From Pseudomonas lini (GTDB taxonomy: Bacteria; Pseudomonadota; Gammaproteobacteria; Pseudomonadales; Pseudomonadaceae), in assembly GCF_964063345.1 (NCBI RefSeq), contig NZ_OZ061318.1, positions 3,410,001 through 3,474,000 of the forward strand: DNA of 64,000 bases, in the 5' to 3' direction. Of the stretch, positions 16,681 through 26,124 are shown one piece after another. The notes under the pieces are model-generated. The model searched no databases. It saw only the letters and a program-made list of their open reading frames with translations, and was not told where the DNA came from. Within the stretch, counting starts at the first letter, position 1, and every line of letters begins with the position of its first letter. The translations under genes and the position numbers were made by a program.

Positions 16681-19600
16681 ATGCGTCAGAAAGTTCGAGT
16701 CCGGGTGAGCAGCATGTGGTGGAGCAAAGGCAAGTCGCGGGTTACCGAAGGCGCACGAGCGCTGGCCTCGCCAATGATCATGTCCCTGGAACCACGCATG
16801 CTGTTCGACGGTGCGGTGGCCGCGACGGTGGCCGACACCGCCGAGGCTGACAGCCATGCCACCGCCGAGGCGGTCAAGGCACCGACGGCCGACCAACCGG
16901 TCGCCAGCAAGGACACCCACGGCCAGGCCGATGCCACGCCAGCACCGGCCCCCGCTGCCGTGCCGGGGCAGAGCGTGGTGTTCGTCGATTCGCGGGTCAA
17001 GGACGCCGACAGCCTGCTTCAGGGTGTCGCGCCCGGTACTCAGGTGGTTCAACTGGATGCCAGCAAAGATGGCTTGCAGCAAATTGCCGACTATCTGGAC
17101 ACCCATCAGGGCATCAGCTCAGTGCAGATCATTGCCCACGGCAACGCGGGCGATCTGTGGCTGGGCGATAGTTATCTGTCGGCCGACAACGTCGCGGCCC
17201 GCAGCGCAGTGCTGACGGAAATCGGCAAGGACATGAACGTCGGTGGCGACATTTTGATCTATGGCTGCTACACCGCCGAAGGTGAGCGTGGCTTGAGTTT
17301 TGTCGACTCGCTGGCGCAACTGACCGGCCGCGATGTGGCTGCTTCCAGTAATCGCACCGGGATCGGTGGCGACTGGAATCTGGAAATTGCCACCGGCAAC
17401 ATCGAAAGCGCCAACGTCCTCTCGACCACGGCCATGAGCGAGTATCAGTGGGGGCTGGCCACCTGGACCGCCACCAACAACGCCAACACGGGCGTCGGCT
17501 CGTTGCGTGCCGCCATTGCCTCGGCGCAGAACGGCGATATCGTCACCTTTAACAGCAGCATGACGGTGCAGCTGACGTCCGAACTGCTGATCAACAAGAA
17601 CATCACCGTTGATGGCGACTTGAACAACGACGGCGCGGCTGACGTGATTCTCGATGGTCAGTACCAGACCCGAGTGATTGAAATAGCGGCGGGCAAAATC
17701 GTGACGCTCGATGGCCTGGTGATCACCCGAGGCCTGGTGTCGGGCACGGGCGGCAACGGAGGCTACGGTGCCACCGGCGCGATGGCCGGGGGCATTTTCA
17801 ACGCAGGGATTCTGACCCTGAACAACGTTACCGTGACTTCCAACGGCGCTTCCGGTGGCGGTGGCGGCGGCGGTGTTACAGGCGCTTTTTACGGCGGTGG
17901 CGGTGGTGGTGGCGGCGGTTTGGGCGGCCAGGGCGGCGGGCATGGCGGTTCGGCAGGGCCGGGCACCGGCACCTTGGGCGGTGGGGCGGGCGGTGGCGGT
18001 GCTGGCGGTTATGGCGGCGGTTATGACGCGACCCACATGGGCGGTCGAGGTGGCACCACCACTGGCGGTCTTGGCGGGGTGGGTGTTTCCAATTACAGCA
18101 ACGGCGGTAACGGCGCGACGGCCACCAATGGCACGATTTCCATTGGCGGCGGTGGTGGCGGGGCCGGTTGGGACAAGGTGGGTGGCGCTGGCGGCAACGC
18201 GGTGGGCGGGATCTACAACGCCAGCAGCGGCACCATCACCATCGTCGGTACGTCGACCATCAGCAACAACATTGGCGCCGGCGGTGGTGGCGGCGGTGGT
18301 GGTGGCTATGCCAATGCCAGCAATGGCGGCGCGGGCGGCAAGGGCGTCGGTGCGATCTGGAACAAAGGCACATTGTTGATCACGGCAGCCAACTTCGCCG
18401 CCCTGGCCGGTAATGCCGCTGGCAGTGGTGCCGGTGGTACCGCGCAGGGCGGGGGGGCAACCGGCACCTCGCCAACCTCTGTTGCGACAATCTATAACGA
18501 TGGCGGTGTACTCAACACCGCGTATTCGCCGCCGCCGACCGCGACCATTGTGGTCGCTGACACTACACTGGGCATCGGCGAAACGTCCTTGGTGACGATC
18601 ACCTTCTCCGAGGCCGTGACCGGTCTGACCAATGCGGATCTGACCATCGCCAACGGCACGTTGACGGCAGTGAGCAGCGGCGATGGCGGCATCACCTGGA
18701 CGGCAACGTTCACGCCGACCGCCAGTCTTTCCGATACGACCAACGTCATTACCCTGGACAACACCGGGGTAATAAACGGTCTGGGCACCGCCGGCGTCGG
18801 TACCACCAACTCCAATAACTATGTCGTCGATACGGCGCGGCCAACCGCCAGCATTGTGTTCACCGACACGGCCCTCAGGGCCGGCGAAACCTCGCTGGTG
18901 ACCATCACCTTCAACGAAGCGGTCACCGGTCTCACCAACGCCGACCTGACAATTGCCAACGGCACGTTGACCTCGGTGAGCAGCGGCGACGGCGGCATCA
19001 CCTGGACGGGGACCTTCACTCCAACCGCCAGCATCACTGACGCGACCAACCTGATTACCCTGGACAACACCGGGGTCAGCGACCTGGCGGGCAACGCCGG
19101 CAGCGGCACCACCGATTCGAACAACTACGCCATCGATACCGTGCGGCCAACGGCAACCATCGTGGTGACGGACACGGCGTTGAGAATCGGCGAAACCTCT
19201 CTGGTGACCATCACCTTCTCCGAGGCGGTAAGCGGTTTTACCAACGCCGACCTGACCATCGCCAACGGCACGTTGACCTCGGTGAGCAGCAGCGACGGCG
19301 GCATTACCTGGACCGCCACGTTCACCCCGAACGCGAGCATCAATGACACGACCAATCTGATCACCCTGAACAACACCGGGGTCAGCGACCTGGCGGGTAA
19401 CGCCGGCAGCGGCACCAGCGATTCCAACAATTACGCCATCGATACACTCCGTCCAACCGCGACCATCGTGGTCGCGGACACGGCGTTGAGAATCGGCGAA
19501 ACCTCTCTGGTAACCATCACCTTCTCTGAGGCGGTGAGTGGTTTTACCAACGCCGACCTGACCATCACCAACGGCACGTTGACCTCGGTGAGCAGCAGCG

Positions 19601-22600
19601 ATGGCGGTATCACCTGGACCGCGACCTTCACACCTTCCGCGAGCATCAACGACACGACCAATCTGATCACCCTGGATAACACCGGGGTCAGCGATCTGGC
19701 GGGTAATGCCGGCAGCGGCACCACCGATTCCAACAACTATGCCATCGACACCGTGCGCCCAACGGCCACCATTGTGGTCGCGGACACGGCGCTGAGAATC
19801 GGCGAAACCTCGCTGGTAACGATCACCTTCAGTGAAGCGGTCAGTGGTTTCACCAACGCCGACCTGACGATTACCAACGGCACGTTGACTGCGGTGAGCA
19901 GCAGCAACGGCGGCATCACCTGGACCGCGACGTTCACGCCTTCCGCGAGCATCAACGACACGACCAACCTGATCACCCTGGACAACACCGGCGTGGCTGA
20001 TCTGGCGGGTAACGCCGGCAGCGGCACCACCGATTCCAACAACTACGCCATCGACACCCTGCGCCCGACGGCGACAATCGTGCTGGCCGATACAGCGCTG
20101 ACAGCGGGCGAAACCTCGCTGGTGACCATCACCTTCTCCGAAGCGGTGACCGGTTTCACCAACGCCGACCTGAGCATTGCCAATGGCACCTTGACCGCGG
20201 TGAGCAGCAGCGACGGCGGCATCACCTGGACCGCAACGTTTACCCCGACGGCAGGGATCATCAGCGCGACCAACGTCATCAGCCTGGCCAACACCGGCGT
20301 GGCGGATCTGGCGGGCAACACCGGCAGCGGCATCAGTTCCTCGGGCAACTACGCTATCGACACCGCTCCGCCGACCGCGACGATTGTGGTGGCGGACACT
20401 GCGTTGAGAATCGGTGAAACGTCACTGGTGACCATCACCTTCAACCAGGCCGTGAGCGGTTTCACCAACGCTGACCTGACGATTGCCAACGGCACATTGA
20501 CCGCGGTGAGCAGCGGTGACGGCGGCATTACCTGGACCGCCACCTTCACTCCGACCGCCAGCATTACTGATACGACCAACCTGATCACCTTGGACAACAC
20601 CGGCGTGCAGGCTGCCGTCACCGGTAACGTCGGCAGCGGCACCACCGACTCCAACAACTACGCCATCGACACCGTGCGCCCGACGGCCACCATCGTGGTT
20701 GCGGACACCGCGCTGAGAATCGGCGAAACCTCGCTGGTGACCATCACCTTCTCCGAAGCGGTGAGCGGTTTTACTAACGCGGATCTGACCATTGCCAACG
20801 GCACATTGACCTCGGTGAGCAGCAGCGATGGCGGCATCACCTGGACCGCCACCTTCACGCCTTCTGCGAGCATCAACGACACGACCAACCTGATCACCCT
20901 GGACAACACCGGCGTGGCTGATCTGGGGGGTAACGCCGGCAGCGGCACCACCGATTCCAACAACTATGCCATCGACACGGTCCGACCCACCGCGACCATC
21001 GTTGTGGCCGACGCTACCCTGAGCGCCGGCGAAACCTCGCTGGTGACCATTACCTTCTCCGAGGCGGTGAGCGGTTTTACCAACGCCGACCTGAGCATTG
21101 CCAATGGCACGTTGAGCGCGGTCAGCAGCAGTGACGGCGGCATCACCTGGACTGCCACGTTCACGCCAACCGCCAGCATTACCGACGCCACCAACCTGAT
21201 CACCCTGAACAACACCGGGGTCAGCGATCTGTCCGGCAATGCCGGTAGCGGTACCACCGATTCCAACAACTACGCCATCGACACCACCCTGCCGACCGCG
21301 ACGATCGTGGTGGCCGACAATGCGCTGAAAATCGGTGAAACGTCGCTGGTGACCATTACCTTCAGTGAAGCGGTCAGCGGTTTCACCAACGCCGACCTGA
21401 CCATTGCCAACGGCACCTTGACGGCGGTGAGCAGCGGTGACGGCGGCATTACCTGGACGGCAACGTTCACGCCAACCACCAGCATTACCGACGCAACCAA
21501 CTTGATCACCCTGGACAACACCGGCGTGCAGGCTGTCGGCACCGGTAACGTGGGCATCGGCACCACCGATTCCAACAACTACGCCATCGACACCGTGCGG
21601 GCAACGGCCACCATCGTGGTGTCGGACACGGCGCTGAGAATCGGCGAAACCTCGCTGGTGACCATCACCTTCAGCGAAGCGGTCAGCGGTTTCACCAACG
21701 CCGACCTGACCATCACCAACGGGACATTGAGCGCGGTGAGCAGCAGTGACGGTGGCATCACCTGGACCGCGACCTTCACCCCGAACGCGAGCATCAACGA
21801 CACCACCAACCTGATCACCCTGGACAACACCGGCGTGGCCGATCTGTCGGGCAACGCCGGCAGCGGCACCACCGATTCCAACAACTACGTCATCGACACG
21901 GTCCGACCCACCGCGACCATCGTCCTGGCCGACGCTACCCTGAGTGCTGGTGAAACCTCGCTGGTGACCATCACGTTCAGCGAAGCGGTCAGCGGTTTCA
22001 CCAACGCCGACCTGAGCATCGCCAACGGCACGTTGACCGCGGTGAGCAGCAGTGACGGCGGCATCACCTGGACCGCGACCTTCACCCCAACCGTCGGCGT
22101 GAATGACTCTAGCAACGTCATTACCCTGGCCAATACCGGTGTGGCCGATGTGGCCGGCAACACCGGCAGCGGCACCACCAACTCCGGCAACTACACCATC
22201 GATACGGTGCTGCCGACGGCCACTATCGTCGTTGCCGACAATGCGTTGAGCGTCGGTGAAACGTCGCTGGTGACCATCACCTTCTCCGAGGCGGTAACCG
22301 GTTTCACCAACGCCGACCTGACCATCGCCAATGGCACCTTGAGCTCTGTAACCAGCGGTGATGGTGGCATCACCTGGACCGCAACCTTTACGCCGACCAA
22401 TGCCATCACCGACACCAGCAACCTCATCACCCTGGATAACAGCGGTGTACAAAACGGCTCGGGCAACGCCGGTAGCGGCACCACCGATTCCAATAACTAC
22501 GCCATCGACACCGTACGCCCGACGGCAACCATCGTGGTCGCGGACGCGGCGCTGGCGGTTGGTCAAACATCGGTGGTGACCATCACGTTCTCTGAAGCGG

Positions 22601-24570
22601 TGACCGGTTTTACCACGGCCGACCTGACGGTGAGCAACGGTACCCTGAGCAATCTGAGCACCAGCGATAACATCACCTACACCGCAACCCTGACGCCGAC
22701 GGCGAGCGTCACCGATTCGACCAACCTGATTACCCTGGACAACACCGGAGTGATCGATGCGGCCGGCAACACGGGCGCCGGTACCACCGATTCGAATAAC
22801 TATGCCATCGACAGCCTGCGCCCGACCGCCACCATCGTGCTGAGCGATACGACTCTGAAACCTGGGGAAACTGCGCTGGTGACCATCACCTTCAGCGAGG
22901 CGGTGACAGGTTTCGACAACAGTGATTTGAGCGTCGCCAACGGTACCTTGAGCGCGGTCAGCAGCAGCGACGGCGGCATCACCTGGACCGGAACTTTCAC
23001 CCCGACTATCGGGATTACCGACGCCAGCAACATCATTACCCTGGCCAATACCGGTGTGACTGATGTGGCCGGCAATACCGGGGCCGGCACCACCAACTCG
23101 GCTAACTATGTGGTGGAAACCCAGGTGCCGACCGCCAGCATCGTGGTTGCCGACAACGCCCTCAAGGTCGGTGAAACTTCGCTGGTGACGATCACCTTCA
23201 GTGAAGCGGTCAGCGGTTTCAGCAACGCCGACCTGACCATTGCCAACGGCACCCTCAGCAACGTTTCATCCAGCGATGGCGGCGTGACCTGGACCGCGAC
23301 TTTCACGCCTACCGCCAGCGTGACGGACACCACTAACCTGATCAGCCTGGACAACAGCGGTGTGATCAACGCGTCGGGCAACAGCGGCGTCGGCGTGACC
23401 GATTCCAACAACTACGCGATCGATACCGCTCGCCCGACCGCAACCATTGTGGTCGCGGACAATAAACTGGGTATCGGCGAGACCACTACCGTCACCATTA
23501 CCTTCAGCGAAGCGGTGTCCGGTTTCGACCTGTCGGACCTCAGCGTGGCCAATGGCGTGCTGTCCAACCTGGCCAGCAGCGACGGCGGTGTGACCTGGAC
23601 CGCCACGCTCACGCCAACCGCGAGCCTTAACGATGCGACCAACCTGATCCTGCTCGACACCGGCAATGTGCTCGACGCGGCGGGCAATGCCGGCGCTAGC
23701 ATCGCCATTTCCAACAACTACGCGCTCGATGCGACTCGCCCGACCGTCACCATCGTTGTTGCCAACCCGAACCTGGGCATTGGCCAGACGACGCTGGTGA
23801 CCTTCACGTTCAGTGAGGCGGTCAGCGACTTCGATTTGTCGGACCTGAGCGTCACCAACGGCGAGCTGACTAACCTGGCCAGCAGCGACGGCGGCAAGAC
23901 CTGGACCGGGAACTTCACACCTGCCGCGAACATCACCGACCCAAGCAACTTCATTGCGCTGGACACCAGCAATGTCACGGACCTGGCGGGCAACATAGGT
24001 GCCAGCGTTGCGGTCTCCAACAACTACACGATCAACACCGTGCCGGCGTTTGTGGTCTTACCACCTGTCACCGTGCCCGCTCAGCCTAACGTGCCATTGC
24101 AGCCAATCGTCTTCACCCCGCCCACTGGCGATCTCGGCTCGCCGCTGACCTTTGCCCCGCTGTTTGAGCAACGGGTGATCGGCAACGGCATTCGGCCTTT
24201 GGGCGACATTTTCATGAACCACGGGGCGCTGGCGCCAAGCTTTATCGCACAAGTATTCAGCAGCAGTGACAACGGTGGCGATGGTTCAGGCCACGGCTTC
24301 CTCGGCTTTGGCGGGGGTGACGGCGGGGTCTTCGGCAGCAGCACGCTGTCGAATCTGTTCAATCAAGACACTGGCAGCGAAGGGGATTCGCTGAGCACCT
24401 TTGGTAATAACTCAATCAGGATGGGAGATGCTTCCCAAGGACTGCGCGGCGTGTTTGGCGCACCGAGTCTTGGCCAGCAATTGCAACAGCTCAAAGACAC
24501 CGAGCAGCGGCAGGTTGAAAGCCTGGCCGCGGCTTTGCAACAGGTCGGCATCAGTGAAATGCAGGCCTGA
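16681..24570 (+). CDS. Giant repetitive adhesin: LEPR-type motif, DUF4347, beta-helix, Gly-rich region, 18 Ig-like repeats
   Basis: A 2,629-residue protein. Residues 36-45 are LEPRMLFDGA, a motif near the N-terminus of many giant surface proteins; no classical signal peptide precedes it. Residues ~97-247 are a DUF4347 domain with IIAHGNAGDLW and ILIYGCYTAEG; Cys196 appears to be the only cysteine. Residues ~256-356 look like a beta-helix, and ~357-597 are extremely Gly-rich. From residue 619 to 2455 come 18 tandem Big_12-type Ig repeats. A 174-residue Gly/Ser/Gln-rich tail ends the protein. No RTX motif is seen. ATG 16681 is chosen; ATG 16714, behind GGGTGA, is possible. Export is probably by the neighbouring adaptors, M50 protein and TolC homologue. 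Likely role: attachment. Confidence 0.85.
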   Translation: MRQKVRVRVSSMWWSKGKSRVTEGARALASPMIMSLEPRMLFDGAVAATVADTAEADSHATAEAVKAPTADQPVASKDTHGQADATPAPAPAAVPGQSVVFVDSRVKDADSLLQGVAPGTQVVQLDASKDGLQQIADYLDTHQGISSVQIIAHGNAGDLWLGDSYLSADNVAARSAVLTEIGKDMNVGGDILIYGCYTAEGERGLSFVDSLAQLTGRDVAASSNRTGIGGDWNLEIATGNIESANVLSTTAMSEYQWGLATWTATNNANTGVGSLRAAIASAQNGDIVTFNSSMTVQLTSELLINKNITVDGDLNNDGAADVILDGQYQTRVIEIAAGKIVTLDGLVITRGLVSGTGGNGGYGATGAMAGGIFNAGILTLNNVTVTSNGASGGGGGGGVTGAFYGGGGGGGGGLGGQGGGHGGSAGPGTGTLGGGAGGGGAGGYGGGYDATHMGGRGGTTTGGLGGVGVSNYSNGGNGATATNGTISIGGGGGGAGWDKVGGAGGNAVGGIYNASSGTITIVGTSTISNNIGAGGGGGGGGGYANASNGGAGGKGVGAIWNKGTLLITAANFAALAGNAAGSGAGGTAQGGGATGTSPTSVATIYNDGGVLNTAYSPPPTATIVVADTTLGIGETSLVTITFSEAVTGLTNADLTIANGTLTAVSSGDGGITWTATFTPTASLSDTTNVITLDNTGVINGLGTAGVGTTNSNNYVVDTARPTASIVFTDTALRAGETSLVTITFNEAVTGLTNADLTIANGTLTSVSSGDGGITWTGTFTPTASITDATNLITLDNTGVSDLAGNAGSGTTDSNNYAIDTVRPTATIVVTDTALRIGETSLVTITFSEAVSGFTNADLTIANGTLTSVSSSDGGITWTATFTPNASINDTTNLITLNNTGVSDLAGNAGSGTSDSNNYAIDTLRPTATIVVADTALRIGETSLVTITFSEAVSGFTNADLTITNGTLTSVSSSDGGITWTATFTPSASINDTTNLITLDNTGVSDLAGNAGSGTTDSNNYAIDTVRPTATIVVADTALRIGETSLVTITFSEAVSGFTNADLTITNGTLTAVSSSNGGITWTATFTPSASINDTTNLITLDNTGVADLAGNAGSGTTDSNNYAIDTLRPTATIVLADTALTAGETSLVTITFSEAVTGFTNADLSIANGTLTAVSSSDGGITWTATFTPTAGIISATNVISLANTGVADLAGNTGSGISSSGNYAIDTAPPTATIVVADTALRIGETSLVTITFNQAVSGFTNADLTIANGTLTAVSSGDGGITWTATFTPTASITDTTNLITLDNTGVQAAVTGNVGSGTTDSNNYAIDTVRPTATIVVADTALRIGETSLVTITFSEAVSGFTNADLTIANGTLTSVSSSDGGITWTATFTPSASINDTTNLITLDNTGVADLGGNAGSGTTDSNNYAIDTVRPTATIVVADATLSAGETSLVTITFSEAVSGFTNADLSIANGTLSAVSSSDGGITWTATFTPTASITDATNLITLNNTGVSDLSGNAGSGTTDSNNYAIDTTLPTATIVVADNALKIGETSLVTITFSEAVSGFTNADLTIANGTLTAVSSGDGGITWTATFTPTTSITDATNLITLDNTGVQAVGTGNVGIGTTDSNNYAIDTVRATATIVVSDTALRIGETSLVTITFSEAVSGFTNADLTITNGTLSAVSSSDGGITWTATFTPNASINDTTNLITLDNTGVADLSGNAGSGTTDSNNYVIDTVRPTATIVLADATLSAGETSLVTITFSEAVSGFTNADLSIANGTLTAVSSSDGGITWTATFTPTVGVNDSSNVITLANTGVADVAGNTGSGTTNSGNYTIDTVLPTATIVVADNALSVGETSLVTITFSEAVTGFTNADLTIANGTLSSVTSGDGGITWTATFTPTNAITDTSNLITLDNSGVQNGSGNAGSGTTDSNNYAIDTVRPTATIVVADAALAVGQTSVVTITFSEAVTGFTTADLTVSNGTLSNLSTSDNITYTATLTPTASVTDSTNLITLDNTGVIDAAGNTGAGTTDSNNYAIDSLRPTATIVLSDTTLKPGETALVTITFSEAVTGFDNSDLSVANGTLSAVSSSDGGITWTGTFTPTIGITDASNIITLANTGVTDVAGNTGAGTTNSANYVVETQVPTASIVVADNALKVGETSLVTITFSEAVSGFSNADLTIANGTLSNVSSSDGGVTWTATFTPTASVTDTTNLISLDNSGVINASGNSGVGVTDSNNYAIDTARPTATIVVADNKLGIGETTTVTITFSEAVSGFDLSDLSVANGVLSNLASSDGGVTWTATLTPTASLNDATNLILLDTGNVLDAAGNAGASIAISNNYALDATRPTVTIVVANPNLGIGQTTLVTFTFSEAVSDFDLSDLSVTNGELTNLASSDGGKTWTGNFTPAANITDPSNFIALDTSNVTDLAGNIGASVAVSNNYTINTVPAFVVLPPVTVPAQPNVPLQPIVFTPPTGDLGSPLTFAPLFEQRVIGNGIRPLGDIFMNHGALAPSFIAQVFSSSDNGGDGSGHGFLGFGGGDGGVFGSSTLSNLFNQDTGSEGDSLSTFGNNSIRMGDASQGLRGVFGAPSLGQQLQQLKDTEQRQVESLAAALQQVGISEMQA
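17740..18475 (+). repeat. Low-complexity Gly-rich coding region of the adhesin
   Basis: Runs of GGC/GGT codons encode blocks of 5-10 glycines with occasional Ala, Ser, Tyr, Asn and Asp (for example YGGGGGGGGGLGG). The stretch is strongly biased in composition and is prone to slippage and assembly error. Confidence 0.9.
18535..24045 (+). repeat. 18 tandem coding repeats of ~306 bp (Ig-like Big_12 units)
   Basis: Units begin with PTATIVVAD or a variant at 18535, 18841, 19147, 19453, 19759, 20065, 20371, 20680, 20986, 21292, 21601, 21907, 22213, 22519, 22822, 23128, 23434 and 23740. Fifteen are 306 bp, units 7 and 10 are 309 bp, and unit 14 is 303 bp. Units 3-5, 8 and 11 are the most alike at the DNA level; units 14-18 are the most diverged. 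Every unit ends in a [N/D/S]S[N/G/A]NY.[I/V/L] motif with an invariant Tyr. Confidence 0.92.
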
Positions 24571-24609
24571 AAAACCATTAAAGCAGGGCAGCACCTGGGG
24601 GCTCCAAGG

Positions 24610-26124
24610 ATGAAGAGAAGTCAGAAGTTATTCGGCGCCAGCCTGCTGGCGCTGGCGATCAGCGGGTGTGCAGTCACCAGTAAACCGATCGAACGCAGCG
24701 TCAGCCAACAGCGCGCCAAGAGCGATCTGCAAAACATGTACACGGGTCAGGAACCCCTCAGCGGGCCGCTGACCCTGCACCAGGCCATGGCTCGCGCGGT
24801 GAAGTACAACCTCGAAGGCCGGCTCAAGATCATGGAGGAGGCCTTGGCCAAGCGCCAACTCGACCTCGCCAGTTTCGACATGCTGCCACGCATGGCGCTG
24901 GATGCCGGTTACGTGGGGCGTAACAACGTCAACGCTTCCAGCAGCCAGAGCGTGGAAACCGGAACCCAGTCCCTGGAACCATCGACCTCCCAGGACCGCG
25001 ACCGTGAAGTGGCGGACCTGACCATGGTCTGGAACGTGCTCGACTTCGGCGTCAGTTACATCAGTGCCAAGCAGCAGGGCGATCAGCGGCTGATCGTGCA
25101 GGAGCGTCGGCGCAAGGTGATCAACACCATCGTTCAGGACGTACGCTCGGCCTATTGGCGAGCCATGGCCGCCGAACGTTTGCTCAAGCAAATCGACAGC
25201 CTGATGGCCCGGGTCGAAACCGCTCGCAACAATAGCCAGAGCATGAGCGAACAGCGCATCGGCGATCCGATTCAGGCATTGGGTTATCAGCGCTCACTGA
25301 TCGAAGCGACCCGCCAACTGGAAGAACAGCGCCGTGCGTTGTCGCTGGCGAAAACCGAACTGGCGACCCTGATCAATCTGCCGCTGGGCACCGACCTCAA
25401 GTTGGCGACCCAGGACGATTACGTCATCCCGGAGCTCAAGATCGACCTCGCCAGCCTGGAACAGGAAGCCCTGACCAGTCGGCCGGAGTTGCGAGAGCAG
25501 GATTACCAGACCCGCATCAGCGCCGCCGAAACCCGCAAAGCCATGCTGCGTCTGCTGCCGGGGCTGGAGTTTTCCGCCGGTGGGCATTACGACAGCAACT
25601 CGTTTTTGGTGGAGCAGGGCTGGGCGGATTACGGGGTGAAAGTCACCTGGAACCTGTTCAATGTGATTTCAGCACCCGCCGCGATCGACGTCGCCAAGGC
25701 CGGTGAAGAAGTCGCCGTGGCGCGTCGACAGGCGATGTCGATTGCCGTACTGGCGCAGCTTTACGTGGCCAACGCCAACTATCGCGAGGCGATGCGGCAG
25801 TTCAAGACTAATCAGCAACTATCAGACATTGATGGGCAAATCGTCGGCCAACTGCGCAATCGTTATCAGGCGGCCGGGCTTGGCGAACTGGACCTGATTC
25901 AGGGTGAGCTGAACACGTTGCAAGCGGATCTGCGACGCGACTTGTCTTACGCCGACCTGCGCAACGCTTACGGGCAAATCTTCGCGAGCGCCGGTCTTGA
26001 TCCGTTGCCTGACGAAGTGCAATCGACCGAAGTCCAATCCATCGCCACCGCCCTGGCCAATCGCGAAGAGGCGTGGGCGGCGGGCAACATCTCAGTGCCG
26101 GTGGCCCATGCCCCGGTCCAATAA
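24610..26124 (+). CDS. TolC-family outer-membrane lipoprotein
   Basis: A 504-residue outer-membrane channel protein with a lipoprotein signal (LLALAISGC, Cys20 lipidated). It has two OEP-type repeats rich in Ala, Gln, Arg and Leu, with motifs such as ATRQLEEQRRALSLAKTELA and DLIQGELNTLQADLRRDLSY. It lies 39 bases after the giant adhesin stop, so it is most likely the outer-membrane exit for that protein. Together with the HlyD-type proteins at 8058-12253 it would complete an envelope-spanning channel. Its 3' end overlaps the APS kinase start by 17 bases. Confidence 0.85.
   Translation: MKRSQKLFGASLLALAISGCAVTSKPIERSVSQQRAKSDLQNMYTGQEPLSGPLTLHQAMARAVKYNLEGRLKIMEEALAKRQLDLASFDMLPRMALDAGYVGRNNVNASSSQSVETGTQSLEPSTSQDRDREVADLTMVWNVLDFGVSYISAKQQGDQRLIVQERRRKVINTIVQDVRSAYWRAMAAERLLKQIDSLMARVETARNNSQSMSEQRIGDPIQALGYQRSLIEATRQLEEQRRALSLAKTELATLINLPLGTDLKLATQDDYVIPELKIDLASLEQEALTSRPELREQDYQTRISAAETRKAMLRLLPGLEFSAGGHYDSNSFLVEQGWADYGVKVTWNLFNVISAPAAIDVAKAGEEVAVARRQAMSIAVLAQLYVANANYREAMRQFKTNQQLSDIDGQIVGQLRNRYQAAGLGELDLIQGELNTLQADLRRDLSYADLRNAYGQIFASAGLDPLPDEVQSTEVQSIATALANREEAWAAGNISVPVAHAPVQ

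Noticed and set aside
20422..22566. Long open frame on the minus strand opposite the adhesin repeats
   Set aside because: It follows from the codon bias of the repeats on the + strand; the product is low in complexity, resembles nothing, and has no ribosome site. Similar minus-strand frames opposite gabD-gabT, pgaA and the EmrB-like gene are rejected for the same reason.
18535..24045. Regular ~306-bp repeats that could suggest a CRISPR-like or satellite array
   Set aside because: The units are in frame, open throughout, and encode one clear Ig-like fold; unit length and spacing are far from CRISPR repeats.
16681..24570. RTX-type substrate of a classical type I secretion system (LapA-like)
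   Set aside because: No GGxGxDxxx repeats, no LapG-type TAAG site seen near the N-terminus, and no ABC transporter in the cluster.
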